A stretch of DNA of 64,000 bases. Origin: Chloroflexota bacterium. Its GTDB lineage: Bacteria; Chloroflexota; UBA11872. Within the stretch, counting starts at the first letter, position 1. Every line of letters starts with the position of its first letter. Where the stretch lies: positions 62,001-126,000 of the forward strand of contig JAPOXD010000023.1 of the NCBI GenBank assembly GCA_026707285.1, given 5' to 3'. Shown here piece by piece: positions 33,304-42,121 of the stretch. The translations under genes and the position numbers were made by a program. Below the pieces are notes generated by a model. That model ran no database searches. It was not told where the DNA came from and saw nothing but the letters and a program-made list of their open reading frames with translations.

Positions 33304-35214
33304 CTAGTCCTTGCTGTAGAGGTCGCCGAAGTAGGGGTGCGAAGCGCCGCTGCCGATGAACATCCGCCCGCCAACGGTGGACGGATTCGTCAGCCACGCC
33401 AGGAGCGACTGCACCAGCGGGACGCCCACCGCGTTCTCCATCAGGAGATACTCGGCGTCCTTCCACATCTGCACGCGCTTCTCCGCGTCGAACTCGGTGC
33501 GCGCACCGTCCAACAGCGGGTCGATGCGAGAGTCGGGGTTGGGCACGCCCGGCTCGCCCGAGTACTCGAAGAACGTCCACGCGCGACCGGGCTTGCCCAG
33601 CAGCGACGTGTGGAATCTCGTGTACAGCGCGTCGCCGTTGCGACCGCCCACGCCGTTCCACGCGTGGTGATAGAGCCCCTGGCTCATTCCCTCGGCAAAC
33701 GTCGGGAAGTCGATGTTCGGCACGTCCACGAAGATGCCGATGTTGGACTCGATGTCCAGCTTGAACAGCTCGCAAATCGGATTCGGGGTGTTCGGGAAGA
33801 TCACCTCGAGCCGCTTGCCCTCCGAGTCGTAGCGGAAGCCGTCCTCGCCTCTCGGGTAGCCGGCCGCGTCCAGGATCTCGTTGGCCTTGGGAACGTTCCA
33901 GTCGTAGAGCTTGGACGCCTCTTCGCTGAAGCCGATGGTGCCCGGTGCCAGCAGGTTGCTCACCAGGGTCGGCGCCAGGCCGCCGTTTTGCCGCACGGTC
34001 GCGGTCCGCCGGTCCAGCGCGTGAATTAGCGCCTTGCGCACGTTGATGTCCGTCAAGGGCCACTTGATCGTGTTCATCGGCACGTATTGGATGTCGTTGA
34101 ACAGCAGCCCGATGACGTGGAACGCGGGGTTCTCGGACACTCGCTGCACGTCCGGGAACGTGAACTGCAGGGAGATGTCGATCTCACCGGCCTCGAACGC
34201 CTGCGCCCGGGCGGCGAAGTCCATCGACAGCTGGAGAATCCTCGCCGTGTCGGCCAGGCCCGGCCCCTTGTTCGTCGCAAACGGCGGACCCCACGTGTAG
34301 TCGTCGAACCGCTCGTAGAGCAGATCAACGTCGTCGGTCCAGCTCACGAAGCTGTAAGGGCCCGTTCCAACCGGATTGCGCTCGAAGTCCTGTCCCATCT
34401 CCGTGATGGCCTTCGGCGACCCCATCACGAGCGAGGCGGTCGTCAGGAACTCCGGCAGCAACGGCTGCGGCCCGTTCGTGTTGAACCGCACGGTGAAGTC
34501 GTCGATCTTCTCCACGTTGGCGAACGCGCCGACCTCACCCGCGACCGAGCCGCGCACGGCGCTCTCATCGAGGTAGCGCTCGAAGTTGAAGACCACGGCG
34601 TCGGCATTGAACGGGGTGCCGTCGTGGAACTTCACGTCGTTGCGCAGCGGCAGCGTCCACGACATGTGATCGTCGGCGACCTGGGGCAGATCCGCCGCCA
34701 GGTGCGGCTGCAGCACGTTGTTCTCGCCGAACACCACGAGGCGCTCGAACATCGGCGACGTCGCCTCGGGCCCGCGCGTAATCCAGGACAGCGGGTCCAG
34801 TGAGTTCGGATTCGTGAACGTGAAGTAGCTCACCTCGCCGCCCACGATGGGGTTCCAGGGCTCGCCGCCGATATCCACGATCTTGCTGAGCAGGTGGGCG
34901 TCGACGCCGGGAGCTCGCTCGCGGGCCTTCTCGACGATCTTCTCGACGATGACCTCGCGGACGACTTCCTTCTCGACGATCTGCTGGACCGGGACTTCCT
35001 TGATGACCTCTTGGGTCACCACCGTCGCGACCTCGACCTCTTTGATCACCTCCTGGGTGACGATGGTCGTGACCGGGACTTCCTTGATGACCTCCTTGGT
35101 GACGACCTCCTTTTCGCCACACGCGGCGAGTGCGGCCGCGCCGACACCGCCGGCTAAGGCAAGGGCTCCACCGCGCAACGCTTGACGCCGCGAGAGCGAA
35201 GATCTCATACCCAT
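33304..35214 (-). CDS. Tat-exported lipoprotein, SBP_bac_5 family ABC substrate-binding protein (operon 3)
   Basis: 636 aa from the ATG of MGMRSSLSRRQALRGG, with GGGGGAGG 6 bp upstream. It has a Tat motif (SRRQAL), a lipobox ending LAAC (C32), and a shorter repeat stalk (TKEVIKEVPVTTIVTQEVIK and similar) at about residues 36-98. The binding domain starts GGEVSYFTFTNPNSLDPLSW and has LRNDVKFHDGTPFNADAVVF and NPVGTGPYSFVSWTDDVDLL. Third paralogue of the set. Its operon ends with a glycosidase-like gene, which favours a carbohydrate ligand over peptides (inference). Confidence 0.95.
   Translation of the reverse strand: MGMRSSLSRRQALRGGALALAGGVGAAALAACGEKEVVTKEVIKEVPVTTIVTQEVIKEVEVATVVTQEVIKEVPVQQIVEKEVVREVIVEKIVEKARERAPGVDAHLLSKIVDIGGEPWNPIVGGEVSYFTFTNPNSLDPLSWITRGPEATSPMFERLVVFGENNVLQPHLAADLPQVADDHMSWTLPLRNDVKFHDGTPFNADAVVFNFERYLDESAVRGSVAGEVGAFANVEKIDDFTVRFNTNGPQPLLPEFLTTASLVMGSPKAITEMGQDFERNPVGTGPYSFVSWTDDVDLLYERFDDYTWGPPFATNKGPGLADTARILQLSMDFAARAQAFEAGEIDISLQFTFPDVQRVSENPAFHVIGLLFNDIQYVPMNTIKWPLTDINVRKALIHALDRRTATVRQNGGLAPTLVSNLLAPGTIGFSEEASKLYDWNVPKANEILDAAGYPRGEDGFRYDSEGKRLEVIFPNTPNPICELFKLDIESNIGIFVDVPNIDFPTFAEGMSQGLYHHAWNGVGGRNGDALYTRFHTSLLGKPGRAWTFFEYSGEPGVPNPDSRIDPLLDGARTEFDAEKRVQMWKDAEYLLMENAVGVPLVQSLLAWLTNPSTVGGRMFIGSGASHPYFGDLYSKD
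34921..35109 (-). repeat. TQEVIKEVEV-type peptide-repeat segment of binding protein 3
   Basis: Shorter version of the repeat stalk seen in binding proteins 1 and 2, with Gln substitutions (IVTQEV, VVTQEV) in the units. Length differences among the three paralogues indicate unit gain or loss. Confidence 0.8.
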
Positions 35215-35307
35215 GTCTTACCTCCCCCAGACATTCGGACAACGGATACTTTTACAGCGTTGCATCGTACGCGTTGCGCACTCCGGTGACAACGCGGCGA
35301 ACCGCGT

Positions 35308-36204
35308 CTAGCCGGTCCAGGCCGACGCCTGCGGATCGAGCGCCTCGCGGAGGCCGTCGCCAAACAGATTGATGGCGAACACGGTGATCGCCAGCGCCAG
35401 TCCGTTGAACGTCGGAATCCACCAGGCCGTGCGGAAGTAGTTGCGATTCAGGGACAGCTCGAGCCCCCATTCCGGCTCGGGCGGGCCGGCGCCCAATCCC
35501 AGAAAGCTCAGGCCGGCCGCCGACAGCATGTTGGTCCCCAATCCAAGCGTCGCCAGGATCAGGATGGGGCTGACCACGTTGGGCAGGATGTGGCGAAAGA
35601 TCACGCGCATATCGCGCATGCCGACCGCGCGCGCCGCCCGCACATAAGTGAATTCACGGGCGGAAAGCGTCGTACCTCGCACCACGCGGGCGTAGCCCGG
35701 AATCCCGGCAATCCCCAGCGCGATCATGGCGTTGTTCAGGCCGGGACCCAACCCCGCCACGATGGTGATGGCCAGCAGCAGGCTCGGAAATGCCAGCATG
35801 ATGTCCAGCACGCGGCTGATCAGCATGTCCGGCCAGCGACCGAAGTAGCCGGCGACCAATCCCAGGATGGACCCGAAAAACGCCCCAATCGCAACCGCTG
35901 TGAATCCGATGCGCAAGGAGATGCGCGCCCCTCGCACCACGCGGCTGAACACGTCGCGTCCGATATCGTCCGTGCCGAAGAGGTGGCCATCCGTGCCGGG
36001 CGGCAACAGCGCTCCCGGAACGTTGTAGTAGTCCAGTCCTTCAGTAGCAATCACGTCGGCGAATATCGCCCCAGTCGCCATCACGATGAGCACCGCGCCG
36101 CCGACCAGCGCGCCCTTGTTCCGGTAGAGACGCCGCCAGGCCAACGACCATTCGCTGCGCGGCTTGGCCTGAACGGCGCCTTGAAGCGCCGCCTCGCCCA
36201 CCAT
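35308..36204 (-). CDS. ABC transporter permease, DppC/OppC family (operon 3)
   Basis: 298 aa from the ATG of MVGEAALQGAVQAKPRSEWS; a TTG six codons upstream is the alternative. AKPRSEWSLAWRRLYRNKGA is the N-terminal block, HLFGTDDIGRDVFSRVVRGARISL the conserved loop, EFTYVRAARAVGMRDMRVIFRHILPN the EAA loop, and GLREALDPQASAW the C-terminus. Six membrane helices. First gene of operon 3; 93 bp to the binding-protein gene. Confidence 0.94.
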   Translation of the reverse strand: MVGEAALQGAVQAKPRSEWSLAWRRLYRNKGALVGGAVLIVMATGAIFADVIATEGLDYYNVPGALLPPGTDGHLFGTDDIGRDVFSRVVRGARISLRIGFTAVAIGAFFGSILGLVAGYFGRWPDMLISRVLDIMLAFPSLLLAITIVAGLGPGLNNAMIALGIAGIPGYARVVRGTTLSAREFTYVRAARAVGMRDMRVIFRHILPNVVSPILILATLGLGTNMLSAAGLSFLGLGAGPPEPEWGLELSLNRNYFRTAWWIPTFNGLALAITVFAINLFGDGLREALDPQASAWTG

Positions 36205-36400
36205 CCGAGATTCCAAGCTCAACGACCGCCCCCGGTCCCGGTACAGATGCGCATCGCAGCGCGGACATCCAGGTCGACCGACAGCAGAGCCGGCCCGATC
36301 CAGAACACGCAGTCTGCCAAGCGGCCGCGGCTGTCGCTTGAACCTAAACTGCTAGACCAAGAAGCGTCAATCCCGCGAAGCGAGCCCCGGCGTAACCCCT

Positions 36401-36495
36401 CCGTCATTCCGGCGAAGGCCGGAATCCAGTCCGGTCGGATCTGGAGGCGCGCTGAATGCTTGGTGTCGGGCGGGTCTGAGACCCGCCCCTACCCG
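36401..36495. repeat. Composite intergenic repeat: hairpin A + hairpin B
   Basis: Unit A (36401-36428) is a CGTCATTCC..GGAATCCAG imperfect palindrome; unit B (36467-36487) is a GGGCGGGTCT/GACCCGCCC palindrome followed by CCTAC and a GATTCTGCAAAG tail. The same A-B order recurs at 46740, 48404 and 57742. It lies in the 515-bp spacer 36205-36719, which otherwise holds no gene and must contain promoters for operon 3 (minus) and the isomerase pair (plus). Confidence 0.85.
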
Positions 36496-36719
36496 ATTCT
36501 GCAAAGGACTCCGATGGGAGAGGGATAGGGACTGGGCTTGCCACGCACTTGATACGGCGGTGAGCGTGCAAGTCAAGAACGCTGCCCCCGGACGCCTGCG
36601 TCGGGAAGCCGACCGCCGGCCATTCGCCCACGCCCGTTATGCGCGATACTGTCGCACCAGCCGCGCAGGGACGCCGCCGGAGGTGCCGTGAAAGCCGACC
36701 ACCAGCGCCCGAGCCTCAC

Positions 36720-37667
36720 ATGAAACTCTGCATTTCCATCGCGTGCTACCGCTGGGCCTTCCAGCCCTCGATTCGGCGCGACAGCCCGGACTACCGCGCC
36801 GGCGGCGGGCCGCTCGCCTACTTGCAGTCATTCACCGACCCGCCGCCGGAAGACGACCGCTTTTTCTGGATGGTCGACAAGACCGCCGAGCTGGGACTCC
36901 AGGGTCTCTACGCGCATCCCGGCGAATACGTCGACGACCGCGCCGGGGCCGAAGCCATGCGCCGCAAGGTCGATGACCGCGGCCTGATCTGGAATGGCGG
37001 GCTCACGGTCAACATGGCCGCCACCGACGAGGAGTGGGAGAGCTTCGAGTACGACAACGCCGTGCGCCAGCTCAGGCTCAACCATTGGGCCGGTCTCAAC
37101 ATCGCCACCATGACCCACCGGCTGCCCAACGTGCACAACCATTTCTCGAACGACCCGCCGATCGACGAGCAAATGGCCCGCGCGGCCAAGCATCTGCCCA
37201 CGCTCACGCCGGTGGCGGAGGAGCTGGGCGTGATCATGGCCTGGGAAAACCACATGGACTACCGCGTCTCCGAGGTGGCCGGGGTCGTGGACGAAATCGA
37301 CTCACCCTGGCTGCGGATCACCCTCGACACCTCCAACCCGTTTCCGAGTCTCGAGGATCCGTTGGAGGGGGCGCGCGTCGCCGCCCGCAACGTCGTGGCG
37401 GTGCACTTCAAGGACTTCCGCGCCCAACCGCTGCGCGCGACCTGGGAGCCGCACTTCCACTACTCGCCCGTGGGCCACGGCGACTCGCCCATCGGCGAGA
37501 TCCTCGCGCTGCTGCAAGCCGAGGCGCCCGATCCGGACAACCTGCTCGCCAACATCGAAAACTCGCCGCCGCCGCAGCACGACCCGGAGACTTGGGTGCT
37601 CGAGAGCAAGCGCTGGTTGCTGGAAGAACAAGGCCAGTACTTCGAGCCCCACCTGTCCGCCCAATGA
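36720..37667 (+). CDS. Sugar phosphate isomerase/epimerase-like protein (xylose-isomerase TIM barrel), paralogue 1
   Basis: 315 aa from the ATG of MKLCISIACYRWAFQ; the upstream extension is unsupported. The AP-endonuclease-2/xylose-isomerase-like barrel shows the expected metal-site residues: E in MAWENHMDYR, D in ITLDTSNPF, H in AVHFKDF and E in LANIENSPP. The family interconverts ketoses or aldoses, epimerises keto sugars or dehydrates inosose. Its stop overlaps the start of a homologous gene (ATGA), so the two are translated together, possibly as a heterodimer. Substrate unknown; the context suggests imported-sugar catabolism. Confidence 0.85.
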   Translation: MKLCISIACYRWAFQPSIRRDSPDYRAGGGPLAYLQSFTDPPPEDDRFFWMVDKTAELGLQGLYAHPGEYVDDRAGAEAMRRKVDDRGLIWNGGLTVNMAATDEEWESFEYDNAVRQLRLNHWAGLNIATMTHRLPNVHNHFSNDPPIDEQMARAAKHLPTLTPVAEELGVIMAWENHMDYRVSEVAGVVDEIDSPWLRITLDTSNPFPSLEDPLEGARVAARNVVAVHFKDFRAQPLRATWEPHFHYSPVGHGDSPIGEILALLQAEAPDPDNLLANIENSPPPQHDPETWVLESKRWLLEEQGQYFEPHLSAQ

Positions 37668-38680
37668 AGCTCGGGCTCTCGCACGAGACCTACCGCTGGG
37701 TCGCGTTCCCGTGGATGCGGTCCGACGACCCGGAGTTTGTCGGCGAGATGCAGGCGCCCATCTACCTGCGCGGCATCGACCCGCCGCCGCCGGGGGAGTT
37801 GCCTATCGATTGGATGGTCGATCGAGTCGTAGCTCACGGGCTCTCGTCGCTGGCCATGGATTGCGGCTGGTTCCTGGACGCCGACCGCGCCCGCGCCTTC
37901 CACGACCGGATGAGCGAGTGCAGCCTCGGGTATCTCGCATCCGCATCCGTCGACCTGGCCGCACCGTCCCACGAGTGGGGCAACGGAAGCTACGACCCAT
38001 CGTGGAGCAGCCGCCAAATCCCCACCTTTGACCCGTCGCGGGCAACCGCCGTGCGGACCGGCTGGACCGGCGGCGCGCCGTTCGACATCGCGGTGAGGGC
38101 CATGGAGCTAGCGCAGGCCGCGGGCGCGCGCGTCCTCAGCCTGGTCCACGGGCAGCCCGGCCGCCTGAACCACTACACCAAGGACCCGTCCGTCGACGAG
38201 CAGATCGACCGGATGATCCGCAACCTCGGCACGCTGCTGCCCATCGCCGACGATTTGGGCTTGACGCTCGCCACCGAGAACCACATGGACTACCGCTGCT
38301 CGGAGTTCGCCCTGGTCCATGACGGCCTGGGCGCGACGACCCTGCGCCACGTCTTCGACTTCGCCGACTCCATGGCCGTCAACGAAGACCCGCTCGACGG
38401 CGTCCGCCACGTAGCCCGCTTCACAGTCGCCACGCACCTGCGGGACATGCGCGCGCAGCCCATCACCCAGGTAGCCACCGGCGCCTTCTATCACGCGCCC
38501 ATCGGCCTCGGCAGCGTGCCGATTCAGGCGATGCTCGACATCCTGCAGGCCGAGGCGCCGGATCCCGACGGCCTGCACCACTACGTCGAGGTCGTCCCGC
38601 GGCCCGACTACGACACCGAGCACTGGCTCACCGGCAGCCTGGACTGGCTGCGCACCGAGTGCGCGGCCTACTGGACCTAG
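37664..38680 (+). CDS. Sugar phosphate isomerase/epimerase-like protein, paralogue 2
   Basis: 338 aa starting MKLGLSHETYRWVAFPWMRS at an ATG overlapping the previous stop. Metal-site counterparts are LATENHMDYRCSE, HVFDFADSM, ATHLRDMRAQP and HYVEVVPRP. Clearly homologous to paralogue 1 (shared NHMDYR and RDxRAQP blocks) but diverged, so the tandem pair arose by an old duplication. Likely the same or successive steps on a sugar intermediate. Confidence 0.84.
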   Translation: MKLGLSHETYRWVAFPWMRSDDPEFVGEMQAPIYLRGIDPPPPGELPIDWMVDRVVAHGLSSLAMDCGWFLDADRARAFHDRMSECSLGYLASASVDLAAPSHEWGNGSYDPSWSSRQIPTFDPSRATAVRTGWTGGAPFDIAVRAMELAQAAGARVLSLVHGQPGRLNHYTKDPSVDEQIDRMIRNLGTLLPIADDLGLTLATENHMDYRCSEFALVHDGLGATTLRHVFDFADSMAVNEDPLDGVRHVARFTVATHLRDMRAQPITQVATGAFYHAPIGLGSVPIQAMLDILQAEAPDPDGLHHYVEVVPRPDYDTEHWLTGSLDWLRTECAAYWT

Positions 38681-38766
38681 CCGCGCCGAGCCCCACCGTC
38701 CGGACACAAGTCGTCTTCGTGGACTCCGAATCCTTCGCGTAGCCCTTCAGTCATTCCCGCGCCCTC

Positions 38767-38793
38767 CGTCATTCCCGCGACGGCGGGAATCCA
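38767..38793. repeat. Intergenic repeat, unit A only
   Basis: One copy of the CGTCATTCCCGCG..CGGGAATCCA palindrome, with a partial copy just before it (38749-38761), lies in the 325-bp spacer 38681-39005. The rest of the spacer shows no gene; the promoter for the downstream genes is presumably near its right end. Confidence 0.8.
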
Positions 38794-39005
38794 CCCTTCA
38801 TTGAACCTGGGCGCAGTAGGGACGCGCCCGGTCATCCCCAAGCCCGGCCGGAATTCGCAAAGGTCACCGTCGGCGCGAATCTGGCGAAAGCTGGACCTGT
38901 CCTCGTGCAGTCGGGGCCGTTCGCGAACGGCCCCGAGACCTTAGATCACGAATCTCCCTGCGGAGTACCCTTTGTCGACCCGCGTACCTCACGCCAAGTG
39001 CCCAA

Positions 39006-40592
39006 GTGGACTACGACGCGATCATCATCGGCTGCGGCCACAACGGCCTCGTGGCGGCCTTCTACCTTGCGCGGGCAGGGTTGCGGGTGCTGGCGCTGGA
39101 GCAGGGCCCCAAGGTCGGCGGCGCGGCCACCACCGACGAGCTTTTCCCCGGCTTCCGCTTCTCCACTTGCGCCCACAGCTTCGTCCTGTTCCATCCGCAA
39201 ATCCTCGACGACATGCGCCTCGTGGACCTTGGCCTGCGCGTGTTCCGCCGCGATCCCCCGCAGTTCCACCCGTTCGCCGACGGCGAGTATCTGCTCGCCT
39301 GGAACGACCCGGAGCTGACGCGGGAATCCATCGCCCGCGTCTCTCGTCACGATGCCGCAGCCTACGACGATTATGACAAGTTCTGGGCGGACGCCGCGGC
39401 GCTGTTCGACCCCTACCTCCTGACCCCGCCGCCGACACTCGGCGAGTTTCTTCGCACTGCCGAGGGCGGACCGCACGCTGCCATCGCCCACACGCTCGTC
39501 ACCGGCACCCGGCGCCAGCTCCTCGACGACTACTTCGAGTCGCCGCGCGTCAAGGCGTCGCTCGGCACCACCTTTGACGCCGGCACCACCGAAAACGCCG
39601 GCGGCTTGCTCTACTTCGCCTTCGCCGCCGCTCTCTCATCCCAGCTCGGCCAACGCGGGCTGGTGGGATTCCCCCAAGGCGGCATGGGGGCGGTCACGCG
39701 ACTCTTGCGACAAGCTGCCGAAGCCGCCGGGGCCGAGGTGCGCACGTCGGCGCCGGTCGCCCGCGTGCATGTGGCCGACGGTAATGCCCGCGGCGTCGTT
39801 CTCGCCGACGGCGCCGTCGTGTCCGCCCGGGCCGTCCTCTCCAACGCCGACCCGCAGCGCACGCTCGCCCACCTGGTTTCGCCGGAGCACCTGCCGCAGC
39901 CGTTCCTCCGCGCCGTTCGCCGTCTGCGAATAAACGCGGGTTACCTGAAGCTGCACTGCGCCACCACGGGCCTGCCCGACTGGCGCGCGCTGCCCGGCGA
40001 CGGTCCCCAGCACGGCGCCAACGTGCGCATCTGCGAATCGCTGGACCACATCGACCTGGCCTGGAACCAGGCCCGCGCCGGCCACATGCCCACCGAGCCC
40101 ATCCTCGGGTTGGTCTGCCCGTCCGTCTACGACCGCAAGGCCGCACCTCCCGGCCATCACACGATCTCGATTTGGGTGGAATACGCCCCCGTCGGCCTTG
40201 CACCGAACGCCTGGGAATCCCAGCGGGCTCGAATCACCGACGCGCTAATCGCCCAAGTCGCGCGCTACGCCCCCAACTTCCCCGACCTGGTGGTCGACGC
40301 CTACCTCCACGGACCGCCCGAGATCGAGGCCCGCGCCGGCATGACGCGCGGCAACATGCATCACGTCGACATGACCATCGATCAGATGCTTGGGGCGCGT
40401 CCGCTGCCGGGCTGCGCCGCCTACCGAACTCCGCTCGACGGGCTCTATCTGTGCGGGTCGGGATGCCATCCCGGAGGCGGAGTCAGCGGCGTGCCCGGCC
40501 ACAACGCCGCCGAGACCGTGATCCGCGACCTGAACGCGGTTCCGGCGGCACGTCCACCACGCGCTACCATCGGCGCCGCGCGGCCCGCGTAG
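39006..40592 (+). CDS. FAD-dependent oxidoreductase, phytoene-desaturase/PYROXD2-like
   Basis: 528 aa from a GTG (VDYDAIIIGCGHNGLVAAFY). GCGHNGLVAAFYLARAGLRV with a downstream E is the Rossmann FAD loop, GGAATTDELFPGF is the GG motif of the amine-oxidase/CrtI group, and LCGSGCHPGGGVSGVPGHNA is the C-terminal FAD-binding block seen in CrtI and PYROXD2-type proteins. No carotenoid genes are nearby, so an uncharacterised dehydrogenase role is more likely than phytoene desaturation. Followed 29 bp later by an aminotransferase-like gene, probably in one transcript. Confidence 0.85.
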   Translation: MDYDAIIIGCGHNGLVAAFYLARAGLRVLALEQGPKVGGAATTDELFPGFRFSTCAHSFVLFHPQILDDMRLVDLGLRVFRRDPPQFHPFADGEYLLAWNDPELTRESIARVSRHDAAAYDDYDKFWADAAALFDPYLLTPPPTLGEFLRTAEGGPHAAIAHTLVTGTRRQLLDDYFESPRVKASLGTTFDAGTTENAGGLLYFAFAAALSSQLGQRGLVGFPQGGMGAVTRLLRQAAEAAGAEVRTSAPVARVHVADGNARGVVLADGAVVSARAVLSNADPQRTLAHLVSPEHLPQPFLRAVRRLRINAGYLKLHCATTGLPDWRALPGDGPQHGANVRICESLDHIDLAWNQARAGHMPTEPILGLVCPSVYDRKAAPPGHHTISIWVEYAPVGLAPNAWESQRARITDALIAQVARYAPNFPDLVVDAYLHGPPEIEARAGMTRGNMHHVDMTIDQMLGARPLPGCAAYRTPLDGLYLCGSGCHPGGGVSGVPGHNAAETVIRDLNAVPAARPPRATIGAARPA

Positions 40593-40621
40593 TCAGACCG
40601 CACGAGAGGCAAGGGTCTGTG

Positions 40622-41920
40622 ATGTCCAACGCCACGACATCGTCCGAGCAACTCCTGGGAAGAGCCAAGCGTGTGCTGACCGCGGGAGCGTTGGGGCGGT
40701 TCAGCATTCCGGACGAGGTCAGCGTGGTGTTCGAGTCCGGCTCGGGCAGCCGCCTGCGTACGGTCGACGGCGATGAGTACATCGACTACCTCCTCGGCTC
40801 CGGCCCCGTCCTTCTCGGCCACGCGCATCCGGACGTGGAAGCGGCCGTGCAGACCCAGCTGAGCCGCGGCACGACTTACTTCTTCCTCAACGTCCCGGCG
40901 ATCGAGTTGGCCGAAAAGCTGATCGAAGCCGTGCCCTGCGCCGACCAGTTGCGCTACACGAGCACGGGCACCGAGGCCACCCACCTGGCGCTGCGCGGCG
41001 CGCGGGCCTATACCGGCAAATCCAAGATCCTCAAGTTCGAAGGCGCCTGGCACGGCATGCACGACTACGCGCTCTGGGGCACGGTGCCCACCGACGCCAG
41101 CGACTATCCGCATGCCGAACCCGACTCGGCCGGAATTCCAAGCGTTCTCGGCGACGAGGTGCTCGTGGCCCCGTTCAACGAGCTCGAGATCACGCAGCAG
41201 CTCATTGAATCGCACGCCGACGAGTTGGCCGCCGTGATCGTGGAGCCGCTGCAGCGCGTGCTCGAGCCCGAGCCCGGCTTCCTCGAAGCCCTCCGCGAGC
41301 TCACCACTCGCCTCGGCATCGTGCTCATCTTCGACGAGATCGTCACTGGATTTCGCATCGCCTGGGGCGGCGCGCAGGAGCGTTACGGCGTGGTGCCCGA
41401 CCTGGCCACCTATGGCAAGGCCATGGCCGGGGCGTTTCCGCTGGCCGCCATCATGGGTCGCGCCGACGTCATGGACGTCTACGCGCGCCAGTCACGCTCG
41501 ACCCGCGACGTGGCCTGGGCCAGCGGCACCTTCAGCGGAAACCCGGTCGGCGCCGCCGCCGGCATCGCCGCGCTGGACGTGCTCTCAGGTGACGGGGTCT
41601 ACGACCGCTTGCAAGCCACCGGGTCCCGGCTGCGCCGGGGCATTGAAGACTTGGGCCGAAAGCACGGCGTTCCCACGCAGGCATTGGGTGAAGATCCTGT
41701 CTTCGGCGTGCGGTTCATGGAAAACGCGAACCCCAAGACCTGGATGGACTTGCAGGAGCACGACGGCGACTTTGGCCACCGCTGGAGCGTCGAGTGCATT
41801 CGCGGCGGCCTGCTGCTCAATCCCAACGAAAAGTGGTACGTCTCCATCGCCCACGACGACGCCGACCTCGACCGCACCTTCGAGATCGTCGACGGCGCAT
41901 TCCGACGGGCGCTCGGCTAG
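40622..41920 (+). CDS. Class III PLP aminotransferase, glutamate-1-semialdehyde 2,1-aminomutase-like
   Basis: 432 aa from the ATG of MSNATTSSEQLLGRAKRVLT. Features are GSGPVLLGHAHPDVEAAV, RYTSTGTEATHLALRGARAY, IFDEIVTGFRIAWGG (D238) and TYGKAMAG with the PLP-binding lysine K266, all in HemL-like order. True GSA aminomutases make 5-aminolevulinate. Adjacency to an oxidoreductase and an amino-acid transporter, not to other haem genes, suggests a paralogue acting on another amino acid or keto compound (inference). The 201-bp gap to the transporter contains no gene. Confidence 0.86.
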   Translation: MSNATTSSEQLLGRAKRVLTAGALGRFSIPDEVSVVFESGSGSRLRTVDGDEYIDYLLGSGPVLLGHAHPDVEAAVQTQLSRGTTYFFLNVPAIELAEKLIEAVPCADQLRYTSTGTEATHLALRGARAYTGKSKILKFEGAWHGMHDYALWGTVPTDASDYPHAEPDSAGIPSVLGDEVLVAPFNELEITQQLIESHADELAAVIVEPLQRVLEPEPGFLEALRELTTRLGIVLIFDEIVTGFRIAWGGAQERYGVVPDLATYGKAMAGAFPLAAIMGRADVMDVYARQSRSTRDVAWASGTFSGNPVGAAAGIAALDVLSGDGVYDRLQATGSRLRRGIEDLGRKHGVPTQALGEDPVFGVRFMENANPKTWMDLQEHDGDFGHRWSVECIRGGLLLNPNEKWYVSIAHDDADLDRTFEIVDGAFRRALG

Positions 41921-42121
41921 CTCGACCGCGGCGCCGGCTATCGTCGAGCCGGCGAAGGACGGTAAGAAACTACCCCAAGCTTGATTATGTTTGCCTCTGA
42001 GCCGTACCATGCTGGCGGTTTGCCGGGGGCGACACACGCGGAACCCCTCAATGCGTGTTTTCTTCACGCGACATGTATGCGGCGGGCATCGAGGCCAGTC
42101 GCTACGGCTCAGGAGCATCTG

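Noticed and set aside
39006-40592. Carotenoid biosynthesis locus
   Set aside because: The oxidoreductase has CrtI-like folds, but no phytoene synthase or cyclase lies nearby and the neighbours are an aminotransferase and a transporter.
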